Source of the DNA: an uncultured Muribaculaceae bacterium
Lineage (GTDB): Bacteria > Bacteroidota > Bacteroidia > Bacteroidales > Muribaculaceae
DNA length: 21,389 nt
Assembly: GCA_910587235.1 (NCBI GenBank)
Contig: CAJUKD010000036.1
Coordinates: 1-21,389 of the forward strand
Direction: 5' to 3'
In this document: positions 1 to 7,442 of the stretch, piece by piece
Layout of the letters: the number at the start of each line of letters is the position of its first letter
Position numbering within the stretch: position 1 is the stretch's first letter
Notes under the pieces: generated by a model
The model's input: the letters and a program-made list of their open reading frames with translations, nothing else
Told to the model about the DNA's origin: nothing
Databases searched by the model: none
Program-made: the position numbers and the translations under genes

Positions 1-52
1 GAAAATTCATTTGCTTTCGTGTGATATTGTTATGATTGTAGCTTTTATCTGA

Positions 53-60
53 CAAAGATA
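53..60 (-). promoter_or_regulatory. Possible -7 box (TATCTTTG) for a gene beyond the left edge
   Basis: Read on the minus strand this is TATCTTTG, an exact match to the Bacteroidota -7 consensus TAnnTTTG. It points leftward out of the window, so any gene it drives starts beyond position 1. I could not find a matching -33 TTG at the usual 18-22 base spacing, so the call rests on the -7 box alone. The stretch 1-127 holds no convincing gene; besides this box and the hairpin next to it I see nothing. Confidence 0.35.
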
Positions 61-91
61 AGAAATATTAGTCCACGTCTTCGGCGGATAT

Positions 92-125
92 GGAGAAAAT
101 GGCCAAAAATCTAATCTTTTTGACC
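92..125 (-). terminator. Probable intrinsic terminator of the ilvA-peptidase-phosphoesterase operon
   Basis: On the minus strand the arm GGTCAAAAA (125-117) pairs with TTTTTGGCC (109-101) across a seven-base loop. All nine pairs form if one U-G wobble is allowed. The sequence then continues ATTTTCTCC, giving a short U run. It begins three bases after the phosphoesterase stop codon, the expected place for an operon end. The stem is A/T-rich and the U tract short, so termination may be partial. Confidence 0.5.
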
Positions 126-127
126 AG

Positions 128-631
128 TCAAAACTTTGTTTTGCCTAATTCTATGACTTCGAGGTCGCGTATTTCGTCGCCATCAATGACAAGTCGCATC
201 AGAGTGCGTTCCCGTTGCCATCCGTGGTAGCCTGCGGCGCCGGGATTGACAGCGAGCAATTTCAGCTCGCTATCGTAGCCTACGCGCAATATGTGGCTGT
301 GGCCTGCCACTACCAGGCCGGGGCGTACGTCGATAAGCATTCGTCTTACACCTGGAGCATAACGTCCCGGATATCCGCAGATATGTGTCATCCATACTTT
401 TATGCCTTCGACGGTGAATTCCTGTATCTCCGGACAATATCGGCGTATCTGTGCGTTGTCGATGTTGCCGTGTACAGCACGCACCCGCGGTCCTATTCCT
501 TCGAGGCGGCGCAGAAGGCTGATGTCGCCTATGTCGCCGGCATGCCATATTTCGTCGCACTCCTTGAAGTGAAGTGCATAGCGGTCGTCCCAGCAGGAGT
601 GCGTGTCTGACAATATGCCTATTCTGAGCAT
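128..631 (-). CDS. YfcE/MJ0936-type metallophosphoesterase
   Basis: A 167-residue single-domain calcineurin-like phosphoesterase, the usual size for the YfcE family, likely cytoplasmic. All metal-binding signatures are visible: D9-x-H11 in the N-terminal SDTH motif, D33 in HAGD, N56 in HGNID, H83 in the TH motif and the closing GHSH at 110-113. Family members are dimetal (Mn/Ni) phosphodiesterases active on model substrates, with poorly known natural substrates. It is the last gene of the minus-strand run after ilvA and the C1 peptidase, 11 bases downstream of the latter, with no promoter seen in the gap, so co-transcription is likely. The ATG at 631 gives the standard MLRIGILSDTH N terminus. 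The family call is firm; the physiological role is unknown. Confidence 0.93.
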   Translation of the reverse strand: MLRIGILSDTHSCWDDRYALHFKECDEIWHAGDIGDISLLRRLEGIGPRVRAVHGNIDNAQIRRYCPEIQEFTVEGIKVWMTHICGYPGRYAPGVRRMLIDVRPGLVVAGHSHILRVGYDSELKLLAVNPGAAGYHGWQRERTLMRLVIDGDEIRDLEVIELGKTKF

Positions 632-642
632 TCCGGATGGTT

Positions 643-1854
643 TTATTTTATTCCGGCTTTGCGCGCAGTGCTTTTCGGGACAGCTTTGCGATTCACGACG
701 AGTGCGACAGTCTTGGCCAGAAAGTAAGGTTCGGAAACGTAGATGTAACCGTTGTGGATCTGATTTGTGTCCCAGGAATTTTTCACCTTATAATATCTGT
801 TGCCGAGGCGGTCGGTTGCCGTGCCTGTGATTTCCATGGCATGGTCGTCGGTGGTTTCCTGACGGTCGAACATTGCCTGACGCGATTCCTGTGTCACTTC
901 TATTTCCGGTACCGGTCCGGTGAATTTGTATTTTTCAGCCTGACGGTCTTTGTCGGAAAGTTTCACCCATCGTGACAGCTCCGTTCCTTCCATGTCGCCT
1001 TCGTTTTTGCCTGCCGGCATAAGTGCCACGCCTTCGGTCCATTTGAACCCGTCCTCGCTCACATCAGCCGCCCATAATACGGTATGACCCGCTTCGAGAG
1101 CAGCATCGACGGTGGCTTTCAGTTCGTCAAGCGGCAGGTTCATGTATTCACCCCATATCCAGTTGTCGGGAACTTCAAGGATGAAACTTTTGTAGAACGG
1201 ATGGTGGGTGAATGATGTGAGAGCTACCATATCCGAGCTTTTCACAGGAAGCGATTCGGCAAAACTGCGGGGAGTATAGTTTTTACCCTTGTATTCAAAG
1301 GTCTGCGGTAGGGCGCCGAGATATGCGTCGAGTACGCCGTCGACCGCGCGTCGCCAGGCTGTCGATGTTTTTTTATCGGGGCGGCGCACTACGGCGTCGA
1401 CGATTCCGCGCAGGGCACCGTCCATCTCGCCGTGGACGTGCTTGTCTTCGCCATAGTCAAGTCCACGGTATGCTTCTTCGGGAACGGCTCCGTAGCGGTC
1501 CCATACGTATGCCACATCAAGCAGCGAACCTCCGGCGGAGAAATTGCCCTGACCGTAGAGGCGCACGTAGCGGTCGGCTTTGTCGGCATAGCAGTGGCGG
1601 ACGGTGAACATTTCGGAAATATCGAGCGAATCGCCGCCGGCATGTCTGATTTCGTTTTCGATGAACGATGTGCCGGCAAACGACCAGCATGTCCCCGATT
1701 TGTTCTGGTCCTTGACCGACGTCACGGGGATATTTATGATATCCTTGAAACAGAATCCCAAGGAATCGGCGGCGATTGAGTCGACAGCTTCCGTGGCGCC
1801 TGATGTGCAACATGCGCCGAGTATTATTGCGGTTGATATGACAATTTTTTTCAT
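643..1854 (-). CDS. C1-family (bleomycin hydrolase/PepC-like) cysteine peptidase, probable lipoprotein
   Basis: A 403-residue papain-fold peptidase of the C1B (bleomycin hydrolase/PepC) type. The full catalytic set is visible: Q50 and C56 in the DQNKSGTCWSF segment, H338 in DDHAMEI and N359 in KNSWDT. The N terminus is a short hydrophobic signal with ILGAC (C15) resembling a lipobox, so I infer a membrane-anchored protein rather than the cytosolic location of classic PepC. The long stretch between Cys and His is typical of C1B enzymes, which are usually about 440-450 residues and often act as aminopeptidases; here the family-typical C-terminal extension is replaced by a basic tail. It lies 13 bases after ilvA and 11 before the phosphoesterase and is probably in their operon. 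Substrate is unknown. Confidence 0.88.
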   Translation of the reverse strand: MKKIVISTAIILGACCTSGATEAVDSIAADSLGFCFKDIINIPVTSVKDQNKSGTCWSFAGTSFIENEIRHAGGDSLDISEMFTVRHCYADKADRYVRLYGQGNFSAGGSLLDVAYVWDRYGAVPEEAYRGLDYGEDKHVHGEMDGALRGIVDAVVRRPDKKTSTAWRRAVDGVLDAYLGALPQTFEYKGKNYTPRSFAESLPVKSSDMVALTSFTHHPFYKSFILEVPDNWIWGEYMNLPLDELKATVDAALEAGHTVLWAADVSEDGFKWTEGVALMPAGKNEGDMEGTELSRWVKLSDKDRQAEKYKFTGPVPEIEVTQESRQAMFDRQETTDDHAMEITGTATDRLGNRYYKVKNSWDTNQIHNGYIYVSEPYFLAKTVALVVNRKAVPKSTARKAGIK

Positions 1855-1867
1855 TTCGGGAGAATCA

Positions 1868-3064
1868 TCAGTTCATGACATTATAGCCGCCTTCGGTAAG
1901 AGCCGAACGTATGGCTGATATGTGTTCGTGGTCGCGGGTTTCAAGCTCGACGCGTATGGAGCACCCGTTGATCGACGAGCTTGTGTTGATGCGTTCGTGT
2001 GCTACGGATATTATATTTCCGCCATGTCCGGCGATCACGCTGCATACGCCGGAGAGCTGTCCGGGTTTGTCCGGCAGGTCGATTATGAACGCATAGTTGC
2101 GGCCGCTTTTGTTCAGCCCACGGGTTATCACGCGGTTGAGAGTCGTGACGTCGATGTTGCCGCCTGACACAAGACAGACGGTTTTCAGGCCGCGTACAGG
2201 CACTTTGTCGAACATCGCTGCCGCCACGGCTACGGCGCCTGCGCCTTCGGCTATGAGTTTCTGCTGTTCCATCAGAGCCAGTATGGCGGCTGCCGTTTCG
2301 TCGTCGCTGACGGTGACTACCTCGTCGACGTACTTGTTGCACATCTCGAACGTGTTTACTCCTGGCTCTTTTACTGCTATGCCGTCGGCTATTGTGGCCA
2401 CATCGGCAAGATGGCACAGTTTACCTTCTTTAAGCGAGGCTGCCATAGAAGGTGCACCCGACGATTGCACGCCATATACTTTCACGTCGGGGCGCAGTGT
2501 CTTTATAGCGAATGCCACACCTGAAATAAGTCCGCCTCCGCCTATCGGCACTATCACAGCCTCCACGTCGGGCATCTGTTCGAGGATTTCAAGACCTATC
2601 GTTCCTTGGCCGGCTATGACTTTGGGGTCGTCGAAAGGATGGATGAAAGTGTAGCCGTGTTCTTTTTGCAGTTCAATCGCGCGTGCGTAAGCGTCGTCGT
2701 AAACTCCCGGAACCAGGCATATTTCAGCTCCGTAGCTGCGGGTGGCCTCCACTTTCGACAGCGGTGCACCTGCCGGAAGGCATATAAGGGATTTTATGCC
2801 GCAGTGGGCTGCTCCGAGCGCCACGCCCTGGGCGTGATTGCCGGCAGAGCAGGCTATGACACCGCGTTTGCGCTCTTCTTCTGTCAGCTGCGATATTTTG
2901 TAATATGCGCCGCGCAGTTTGAAAGAGCCTGTGAGCTGGAGGTTCTCGGTTTTCAGGTATATGTCGACGCCGGGATTGAGGCGAGGAGCCGGTATGATGG
3001 CTGTCTTGCGGGCAACGTCTTTAAGGACGGCCGAAGCATTGAATATTTCGCTGATTTCGAGCAT
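1868..3064 (-). CDS. ilvA: Threonine ammonia-lyase (threonine dehydratase)
   Basis: PLP-dependent fold-type II enzyme that deaminates L-threonine to 2-oxobutanoate, the first committed step to isoleucine. The PLP lysine lies in GSFKLRGAYYK (K49 from this start), the phosphate-binding glycine loop is IGGGGLISG, and the C-terminal part is a single ACT domain starting near YAFIIDLPDKPGQ. This one-ACT architecture of about 400 residues is the short ilvA type, not the two-ACT E. coli biosynthetic form. A longer frame reaches 3124, but the -7 box at 3094-3101 lies inside it, so transcription would begin downstream of that codon. I use the second ATG of ATGATG (3064), giving 398 residues and MLEISEIF; the ATG at 3067 is equally possible. 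First gene of its operon. Confidence 0.93.
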   Translation of the reverse strand: MLEISEIFNASAVLKDVARKTAIIPAPRLNPGVDIYLKTENLQLTGSFKLRGAYYKISQLTEEERKRGVIACSAGNHAQGVALGAAHCGIKSLICLPAGAPLSKVEATRSYGAEICLVPGVYDDAYARAIELQKEHGYTFIHPFDDPKVIAGQGTIGLEILEQMPDVEAVIVPIGGGGLISGVAFAIKTLRPDVKVYGVQSSGAPSMAASLKEGKLCHLADVATIADGIAVKEPGVNTFEMCNKYVDEVVTVSDDETAAAILALMEQQKLIAEGAGAVAVAAAMFDKVPVRGLKTVCLVSGGNIDVTTLNRVITRGLNKSGRNYAFIIDLPDKPGQLSGVCSVIAGHGGNIISVAHERINTSSSINGCSIRVELETRDHEHISAIRSALTEGGYNVMN

Positions 3065-3093
3065 CATTTTTCCTACATTATAGTTAGATGCCG

Positions 3094-3125
3094 CAAAGTT
3101 ATTGTTTTTTCCGTATATTTGCAAT
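3094..3125 (-). promoter_or_regulatory. Promoter of the ilvA operon
   Basis: On the minus strand ATTG (3125-3122) is followed after 20 bases by TAACTTTG (3101-3094), fitting the Bacteroidota -33/-7 arrangement. The predicted start of transcription near 3087 leaves a leader of about 20 bases before the ATGATG at 3067. Its -33 element directly abuts the plus-strand -7 box at 3114-3121, so the two promoters share DNA. Confidence 0.6.
3114..3121 (+). promoter_or_regulatory. -7 box (TATATTTG) of the polyferredoxin operon
   Basis: TATATTTG matches TAnnTTTG exactly and would start transcription near 3128, about 40 bases before the ATG at 3170. No good TTG is present at the expected -33 distance, suggesting a weak or activator-dependent promoter. 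It is interlocked with the divergent ilvA promoter. Confidence 0.45.
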
Positions 3126-3169
3126 CGTAAAAAACGTCTTTCTACGCGTTAAATAAATCCATCACATCT

Positions 3170-4711
3170 ATGCTTAAAATACTTCGTGTGACATTGGCTG
3201 TGCTCAGTTTTATGGCTGTTCTGCTGCTTTTTGTCGATTTTACAGGCACAGCCGCACGCTTGTGGCCATGGATGGCTAAGATACAGCTTGTTCCGGCTTT
3301 GTTGTCGTTCAATGTGGCGGCTATCGTGTTGTTGCTTCTTGTCACTCTGCTGTTCGGTCGCGTCTATTGCTCTGTCATCTGTCCGCTCGGGATAACACAG
3401 GATGCCGTCATATCCTTGCGCCGCCGTTTTGCGCCTAAGCGTCGCCGCCGTGCCGGCATGTTCCGTTACGAGCCTGCGCACCGTAAGCTTCGCGCTGCCT
3501 TCCTTGCTGTGTTTCTGCTACTTGTGGTATTGGGGCTTACAGGACTTGTAGCCACATCGTGGGCAGGCCTTCTTGAGCCGTACAGTGCTTTCGGACGTAT
3601 CGCGTCATCCATATTCGCGCCAGGAGCCAGAGCGCTGAACAATATAGCATCGGAGCTTTCTCCGGCCGACAGCTATGTGTTCGGTCCGGTTTCTCAGGCA
3701 TCCATTTCTGGAGTGCTTCTTGCTGTAGCGCTTGTTTCCTTTGTCGTTATAACCGTTATCGCATGGCTGACAGGGCGCGGCTACTGCAATGCCGTGTGCC
3801 CCGTAGGAACTCTTTTGGGATTCTTTTCACGTTATTCGTTTCTTAAACCTGTGATCGACACATCGAAATGCAACCGCTGCGGCTCGTGCGGCCGCCACTG
3901 CAAATCGCAGTGTATCGACACGGTCAATCATCGTATCGACTCGACGCGCTGTGTTGCCTGCATGGATTGTATTGGTGTATGCCGTCAGGGAGCTATCAGC
4001 TTCAGCCGCCGTCCACGCAAGGTCAAGAACTTGAAAACATCCGGAAAAACTTCGATCACGGATACCTCGCGACGCAGTTTCATGCTTGCCGGTGCGGCTC
4101 TGGCAGGAAATGCCATAGTTTCGGCGGCCGACAAGACTGTCGACGGCGGTCTGACACCCTTGAAAAGAAAACAGGCTTATCCCGACCGCATGCCGGCTGT
4201 TCCGGCCGGCGCTGTCAGCGTCAGCCATCTGCGACGCCACTGCACAGCATGTCAGCTCTGTATAGCCAACTGCCCAGAAGGCATCCTGAGGCCCTCTTCA
4301 TCGCTTGATTCGCTTATGCAGCCCGTCATGCTTTTTACCGACGGGTTCTGCCGTCCGGAGTGTACCCGTTGTTCCGATATTTGTCCGGCGGGCGCTTTCC
4401 ATCCGCTGTCTGTAGAGGAAAAGAGTGCCATAAAGATAGGGCGCGCTGTGGTCGATTATTCAATCTGTCTGAGCGCTACGGGCGAGGCTGAGTGCGGTTC
4501 CTGTGCACGGAACTGCCCGGCGGCAGCCATAAGCATGGTTCCGGTTGACGGTTCCGATACGGAATCGCCGCTGATGCCGGTGGTCGACGATTCGGCCTGC
4601 ATAGGTTGCGGATCCTGCGAGTACCATTGTCCGGTAGGCACCGTGCAGCCCATAAAGGCCGATCGCGCGGCTATTCACATAGAGGGTCTGGAAATTCATC
4701 GTCCAATATAA
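3170..4711 (+). CDS. Polytopic NapH/NapG-like polyferredoxin with internal twin-arginine motif
   Basis: A 513-residue membrane iron-sulfur protein. The N-terminal half resembles NapH/CcoG: four hydrophobic helices (about 5-23, 42-62, 107-127, 177-200) with CX3CP loops at C67/C71 and C206/C210. Two ferredoxin-type motifs follow (C234, C237, C240, C244 and C261, C264, C267, C271). A twin-arginine sequence, S300-R-R-S-F304, then precedes a hydrophobic AG-rich segment. The C-terminal half carries four more cluster motifs: C358/361/364/368, C394/398/401/405, C433/442/445/449 and C477/480/483/487. With four helices before it, clusters 1-2 should be cytoplasmic and clusters 3-6 could be exported by Tat, bridging the membrane. 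Probably passes electrons to the aldo/keto reductase encoded 18 bases downstream. Family is clear; topology and partner are inference. Confidence 0.88.
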   Translation: MLKILRVTLAVLSFMAVLLLFVDFTGTAARLWPWMAKIQLVPALLSFNVAAIVLLLLVTLLFGRVYCSVICPLGITQDAVISLRRRFAPKRRRRAGMFRYEPAHRKLRAAFLAVFLLLVVLGLTGLVATSWAGLLEPYSAFGRIASSIFAPGARALNNIASELSPADSYVFGPVSQASISGVLLAVALVSFVVITVIAWLTGRGYCNAVCPVGTLLGFFSRYSFLKPVIDTSKCNRCGSCGRHCKSQCIDTVNHRIDSTRCVACMDCIGVCRQGAISFSRRPRKVKNLKTSGKTSITDTSRRSFMLAGAALAGNAIVSAADKTVDGGLTPLKRKQAYPDRMPAVPAGAVSVSHLRRHCTACQLCIANCPEGILRPSSSLDSLMQPVMLFTDGFCRPECTRCSDICPAGAFHPLSVEEKSAIKIGRAVVDYSICLSATGEAECGSCARNCPAAAISMVPVDGSDTESPLMPVVDDSACIGCGSCEYHCPVGTVQPIKADRAAIHIEGLEIHRPI

Positions 4712-4729
4712 TATTCAAAGACCGGAACA

Positions 4730-6154
4730 ATGTCTAAAAAAAATCAGCATATCAATGATGCGGCATCACGTCGCCGCTTTCTCCGTCAGCTCGGTATAGG
4801 AGCTGCCGCTACTGCACTCGGCGCCTGCGGCGGCCGTCATATTGTCGAAAGCGCTTCCGATGATATGAGTGGTGAAAAAAAAGGTGACGGCCAGATGACT
4901 TACCGCACGAATCACAATACAGGCGATCGTGTTTCCATTCTCGGCTATGGCTGTATGCGCCTGCCGACTGTGGGTATGACTTCAGGACGGAGCGATGACG
5001 AAACCATCGACCAGGAAGCTGTCAACCGGTCGGTAGACTATGCGCTGGCACACGGTGTGAACTACTTCGATACATCGCCTGCATATTGCAAGGGACATTC
5101 GGAAGAGGCTATGGGCATAGCTCTGAGCCGTCATCCGCGCGACAGTTATTTTATCGCTACCAAACTGTCGAATTTCGCTCCGCAGACATGGAGCCGCGAA
5201 GAATCGGTCGCGATGTTCGAGCGCTCGCTGAAATATCTCCGGACCGATTATATCGACTATCTGCTGCTTCACGGCATAGGTATAGGCGGTTTCGAGGCTT
5301 ACAACGGACGTTATGGCGACAATGGAGTTCTTGATTATCTTAAGGAGCGCCGCGCCGACGGAACTATCCGTAATCTCGGTTTCTCATATCACGGCGATAT
5401 AGATGTGTTCCTGCATCTGCTTGACATGCACGACCGCGGCGAGGTCCATTGGGACTTCGCCCAGATCCAGCTCAACTATATCGACTGGAACCAGGCTAAA
5501 GACGTCAATACTCGCAATACCGATGCTTCATATCTTTACGGTGAACTTCAGCGGCGTGCTATACCTGCTGTGGTCATGGAACCGCTTCTCGGTGGCCGGC
5601 TGGCATCTGTGCCCGCGCCTGTGGCTGCAAAGATGCGCCAGCACCGTGCGGATGACTCGCCTGCCACGTGGGCTTTCCGTTTCGCCGGCTCGCCTGAAGG
5701 AATATTGACAGTGCTCAGCGGAATGACATATATGGAACATCTGCAGGAAAATGTGGCGACATATTCGCCTCTTGAGCCGCTGGATGAAGACGAGAACCTT
5801 TTTCTCGAACTTATGGCCAAGGAAATTTTGCAGAACGAAACAATTCCCTGCACCAACTGCAAATACTGTATGCCATGTCCTTACGGAGTGAATATTCCCG
5901 CGGTGTTCGCACACTTCAACAAGTGTGTGGTTGACGATAACGTAAGCCGCGACCGCCGCGATCCGCATTACGATGCCGCACGCCGGGCGTTTCTTGTCGG
6001 TTACGACCGCTCGGTGCCAAGGCTGCGTCAGGCCGACCGTTGCATAGCCTGCGGCGAGTGCCTGAGCCATTGTCCACAGACTATCGACATACCGGCACAG
6101 ATGGCTCGTATCAACTCATACGTGCAGGAACTTAAAAACAGCGAGCTGTCATGA
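4730..6154 (+). CDS. Tat-signal aldo/keto reductase with two C-terminal 4Fe-4S clusters
   Basis: A 474-residue AKR-fold oxidoreductase. The N terminus has a twin-arginine signal (S13-R-R-R-F-L18) running into L30-G-A-C33, a lipobox-like cleavage site, so it is probably an exported lipoprotein. The AKR catalytic tetrad is complete: D114, Y119, K145, H181. The C terminus has two ferredoxin motifs, CTNCKYCMPCP near residue 380 and CIACGECLSHCP near 440. AKRs normally use NADPH, which is absent from the periplasm; fused clusters suggest electrons arrive through iron-sulfur relay, plausibly from the polyferredoxin encoded just upstream. Substrate unknown. Its stop overlaps the next start as ATGA. 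If the Tat signal were not used, a cytoplasmic NAD(P)H/ferredoxin enzyme would be the alternative. Confidence 0.9.
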   Translation: MSKKNQHINDAASRRRFLRQLGIGAAATALGACGGRHIVESASDDMSGEKKGDGQMTYRTNHNTGDRVSILGYGCMRLPTVGMTSGRSDDETIDQEAVNRSVDYALAHGVNYFDTSPAYCKGHSEEAMGIALSRHPRDSYFIATKLSNFAPQTWSREESVAMFERSLKYLRTDYIDYLLLHGIGIGGFEAYNGRYGDNGVLDYLKERRADGTIRNLGFSYHGDIDVFLHLLDMHDRGEVHWDFAQIQLNYIDWNQAKDVNTRNTDASYLYGELQRRAIPAVVMEPLLGGRLASVPAPVAAKMRQHRADDSPATWAFRFAGSPEGILTVLSGMTYMEHLQENVATYSPLEPLDEDENLFLELMAKEILQNETIPCTNCKYCMPCPYGVNIPAVFAHFNKCVVDDNVSRDRRDPHYDAARRAFLVGYDRSVPRLRQADRCIACGECLSHCPQTIDIPAQMARINSYVQELKNSELS

Positions 6155-6624
6155 ATCGCATAACGCCTGTGGCGCCGGATGCGCTTAGGTGCACGCGTCT
6201 GGCCGCTCTGCGTGCTAAGCTTTTTGCTACGCCTGGCGCTACTCTTGGTGTGGCCGATGACCGCGACGACGCTGCCGCCACTCTTTTTACACGCCGCGGT
6301 GTCGCCGATCTTCACGCACTCCTGAAATCCGATCCGGCCCTGCTGCGCGGCGCGCTTGTAGCCGACCGCGTCATAGGACTCGGTGCCGCAGCGCTGATGG
6401 CAGCTGCCGGAGTTGCCGCCTATACAACGCCGGTCGCATCCGGGGCAGCGGTCGAGTTCCTGTCGCAAGCCGGTATTCCCGGTGTGGTCGATAGTGTGGT
6501 GCCGGCCATAATAAATCGGGCAGGAACAGGCCCTTGTCCGCTTGAATCGCGCTTGCGTGGAATAGACGGGCTGTCCTGCATTCTTACTGAAATAGACGGC
6601 TTCGTAGCCGGACTTACGAAATAA
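6151..6624 (+). CDS. DUF1893 (TM1506-like) protein
   Basis: A 157-residue protein. From about residue 35 it matches what I remember of DUF1893: a VADRVIGLGAAALMAAAGV segment, then INRAGTGPCPLES. The family's structural prototype, Thermotoga TM1506, has a fold related to cytidine deaminases, but function is unknown and I see no canonical deaminase HxE...PCxxC set; only the lone PCP motif is present. The first 30 or so residues are extra. No signal peptide or membrane segment, so cytoplasmic. The start ATG overlaps the reductase stop (ATGA, 6151-6154), implying translational coupling, and the next gene follows after 8 bases. Position suggests a maturation, sensing or nucleotide role linked to the redox pair, but that is speculation. 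Confidence 0.75.
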   Translation: MNRITPVAPDALRCTRLAALRAKLFATPGATLGVADDRDDAAATLFTRRGVADLHALLKSDPALLRGALVADRVIGLGAAALMAAAGVAAYTTPVASGAAVEFLSQAGIPGVVDSVVPAIINRAGTGPCPLESRLRGIDGLSCILTEIDGFVAGLTK

Positions 6625-6632
6625 CTTCAATT

Positions 6633-7259
6633 ATGATTATCAATACAGCCCGATTCGTGGTCAGTAGCCCGAATCTTGAAAAATGCCCGTCAGACATACG
6701 TCATGAATATGCTTTCATCGGACGTTCCAATGTAGGTAAATCGTCCCTTATAAATATGCTTACAGGACAGAAAGATCTGGCCATGACTTCGTCGACTCCG
6801 GGCAAGACAATGCTTATAAATCATTTCCTTGTCAACGACAGCTGGTACATAGTCGATCTTCCCGGATATGGATTCGCGCGCCGGAGCAAAGCCGACCGCG
6901 AGCGTCTGGAGAAAATGATCAAGAGCTACATACTGGGGCGTAGCCGGATGACAAATCTTTTTCTGCTGATTGATTCGCGGCATGATCCGCAGCGCATCGA
7001 TATGGAATTCATGGAATGGCTCGGAGAGAACGGGGTGCCGTTCAGCATCGTTTTTACGAAGATGGACAAGTTGAGCGCTACTGCCGCTAAAAAACAGACG
7101 GCTAATTATTGTGCGAAACTTCTCGACATTTGGGAGGAACTTCCTCCGGTCTTCCGTACCTCGAGTCAGGATCGCCGTGGCCGTGACGCCATTCTTGACT
7201 ATATCGAAGAGATGAACAGGCTTCCATTGCTCGATTCACCGGATGATTTGGGTGAATAG
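6633..7259 (+). CDS. engB: Ribosome biogenesis GTP-binding protein EngB (YihA/YsxC)
   Basis: A 208-residue Era-like GTPase needed for late assembly of the large ribosomal subunit. All G motifs are visible: G1 GRSNVGKSS (30-38), the STPGKT switch I segment (54-59), G3 DLPGYG (75-80), G4 TKMD (142-145) and G5 TSS near 174. Length is normal for the family. The ATG at 6633 is 8 bases after the DUF1893 stop and lacks its own visible promoter, so this housekeeping gene probably shares the redox operon transcript. No terminator is obvious downstream before the next promoter at 7291. Confidence 0.96.
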   Translation: MIINTARFVVSSPNLEKCPSDIRHEYAFIGRSNVGKSSLINMLTGQKDLAMTSSTPGKTMLINHFLVNDSWYIVDLPGYGFARRSKADRERLEKMIKSYILGRSRMTNLFLLIDSRHDPQRIDMEFMEWLGENGVPFSIVFTKMDKLSATAAKKQTANYCAKLLDIWEELPPVFRTSSQDRRGRDAILDYIEEMNRLPLLDSPDDLGE

Positions 7260-7290
7260 CTGTTTTTGTGGCTTTTTGCTGCCGCTGATG

Positions 7291-7320
7291 TTTGCATTTA
7301 AAATATTTTTACTATCTTTG
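7291..7320 (+). promoter_or_regulatory. Promoter of the DUF349 gene
   Basis: TTTG (7291-7294) and TATCTTTG (7313-7320) are separated by 18 bases, an exact match to the Bacteroidota housekeeping promoter pattern. Transcription should start near 7327, giving a leader of roughly 115 bases before the ATG at 7443, long for this group. Confidence 0.75.
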
Positions 7321-7330
7321 GCTTCGCCTT

Positions 7331-7418
7331 AAATACTCCCGCTCGGCAAAGCTCAAATAAGTTTGTCTTTGCTCTCGGCTTATTCGTATTTTTGGCCAAC
7401 AAACTCCCCTGCGGGGGA
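7331..7418 (+). other. Structured 5' leader of the DUF349 mRNA
   Basis: This untranslated stretch is dense in inverted repeats. AAATAC (7331-7336) pairs with GTATTT (7386-7391). Inside, GCAAAG (7346-7351) pairs with CTTTGC (7367-7372), and AATAAG (7356-7361) with CTTATT (7379-7384). The two inner pairings interleave, so they are either alternatives or a pseudoknot. A separate hairpin TCCCC-TGCG-GGGGA (7405-7418) lies 25 bases before the start codon. CTCGGC also occurs twice directly (7342-7347, 7374-7379). It matches no riboswitch class I can name; the remainder of the 7260-7442 gap holds only the promoter. Confidence 0.45.
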
Positions 7419-7442
7419 TAAACTCTTATTTATAATAAAGAA

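Noticed and set aside
3065..3124. Longer ilvA start at 3124
   Set aside because: The -7 box TAACTTTG lies within this extension, so the codon would not be transcribed. The extra 20 residues are not conserved-looking.
2097..3130. Plus-strand frames of 174-185 codons opposite ilvA
   Set aside because: Shadows of ilvA; sequence is low-complexity S/T/A and lacks a promoter or domain.
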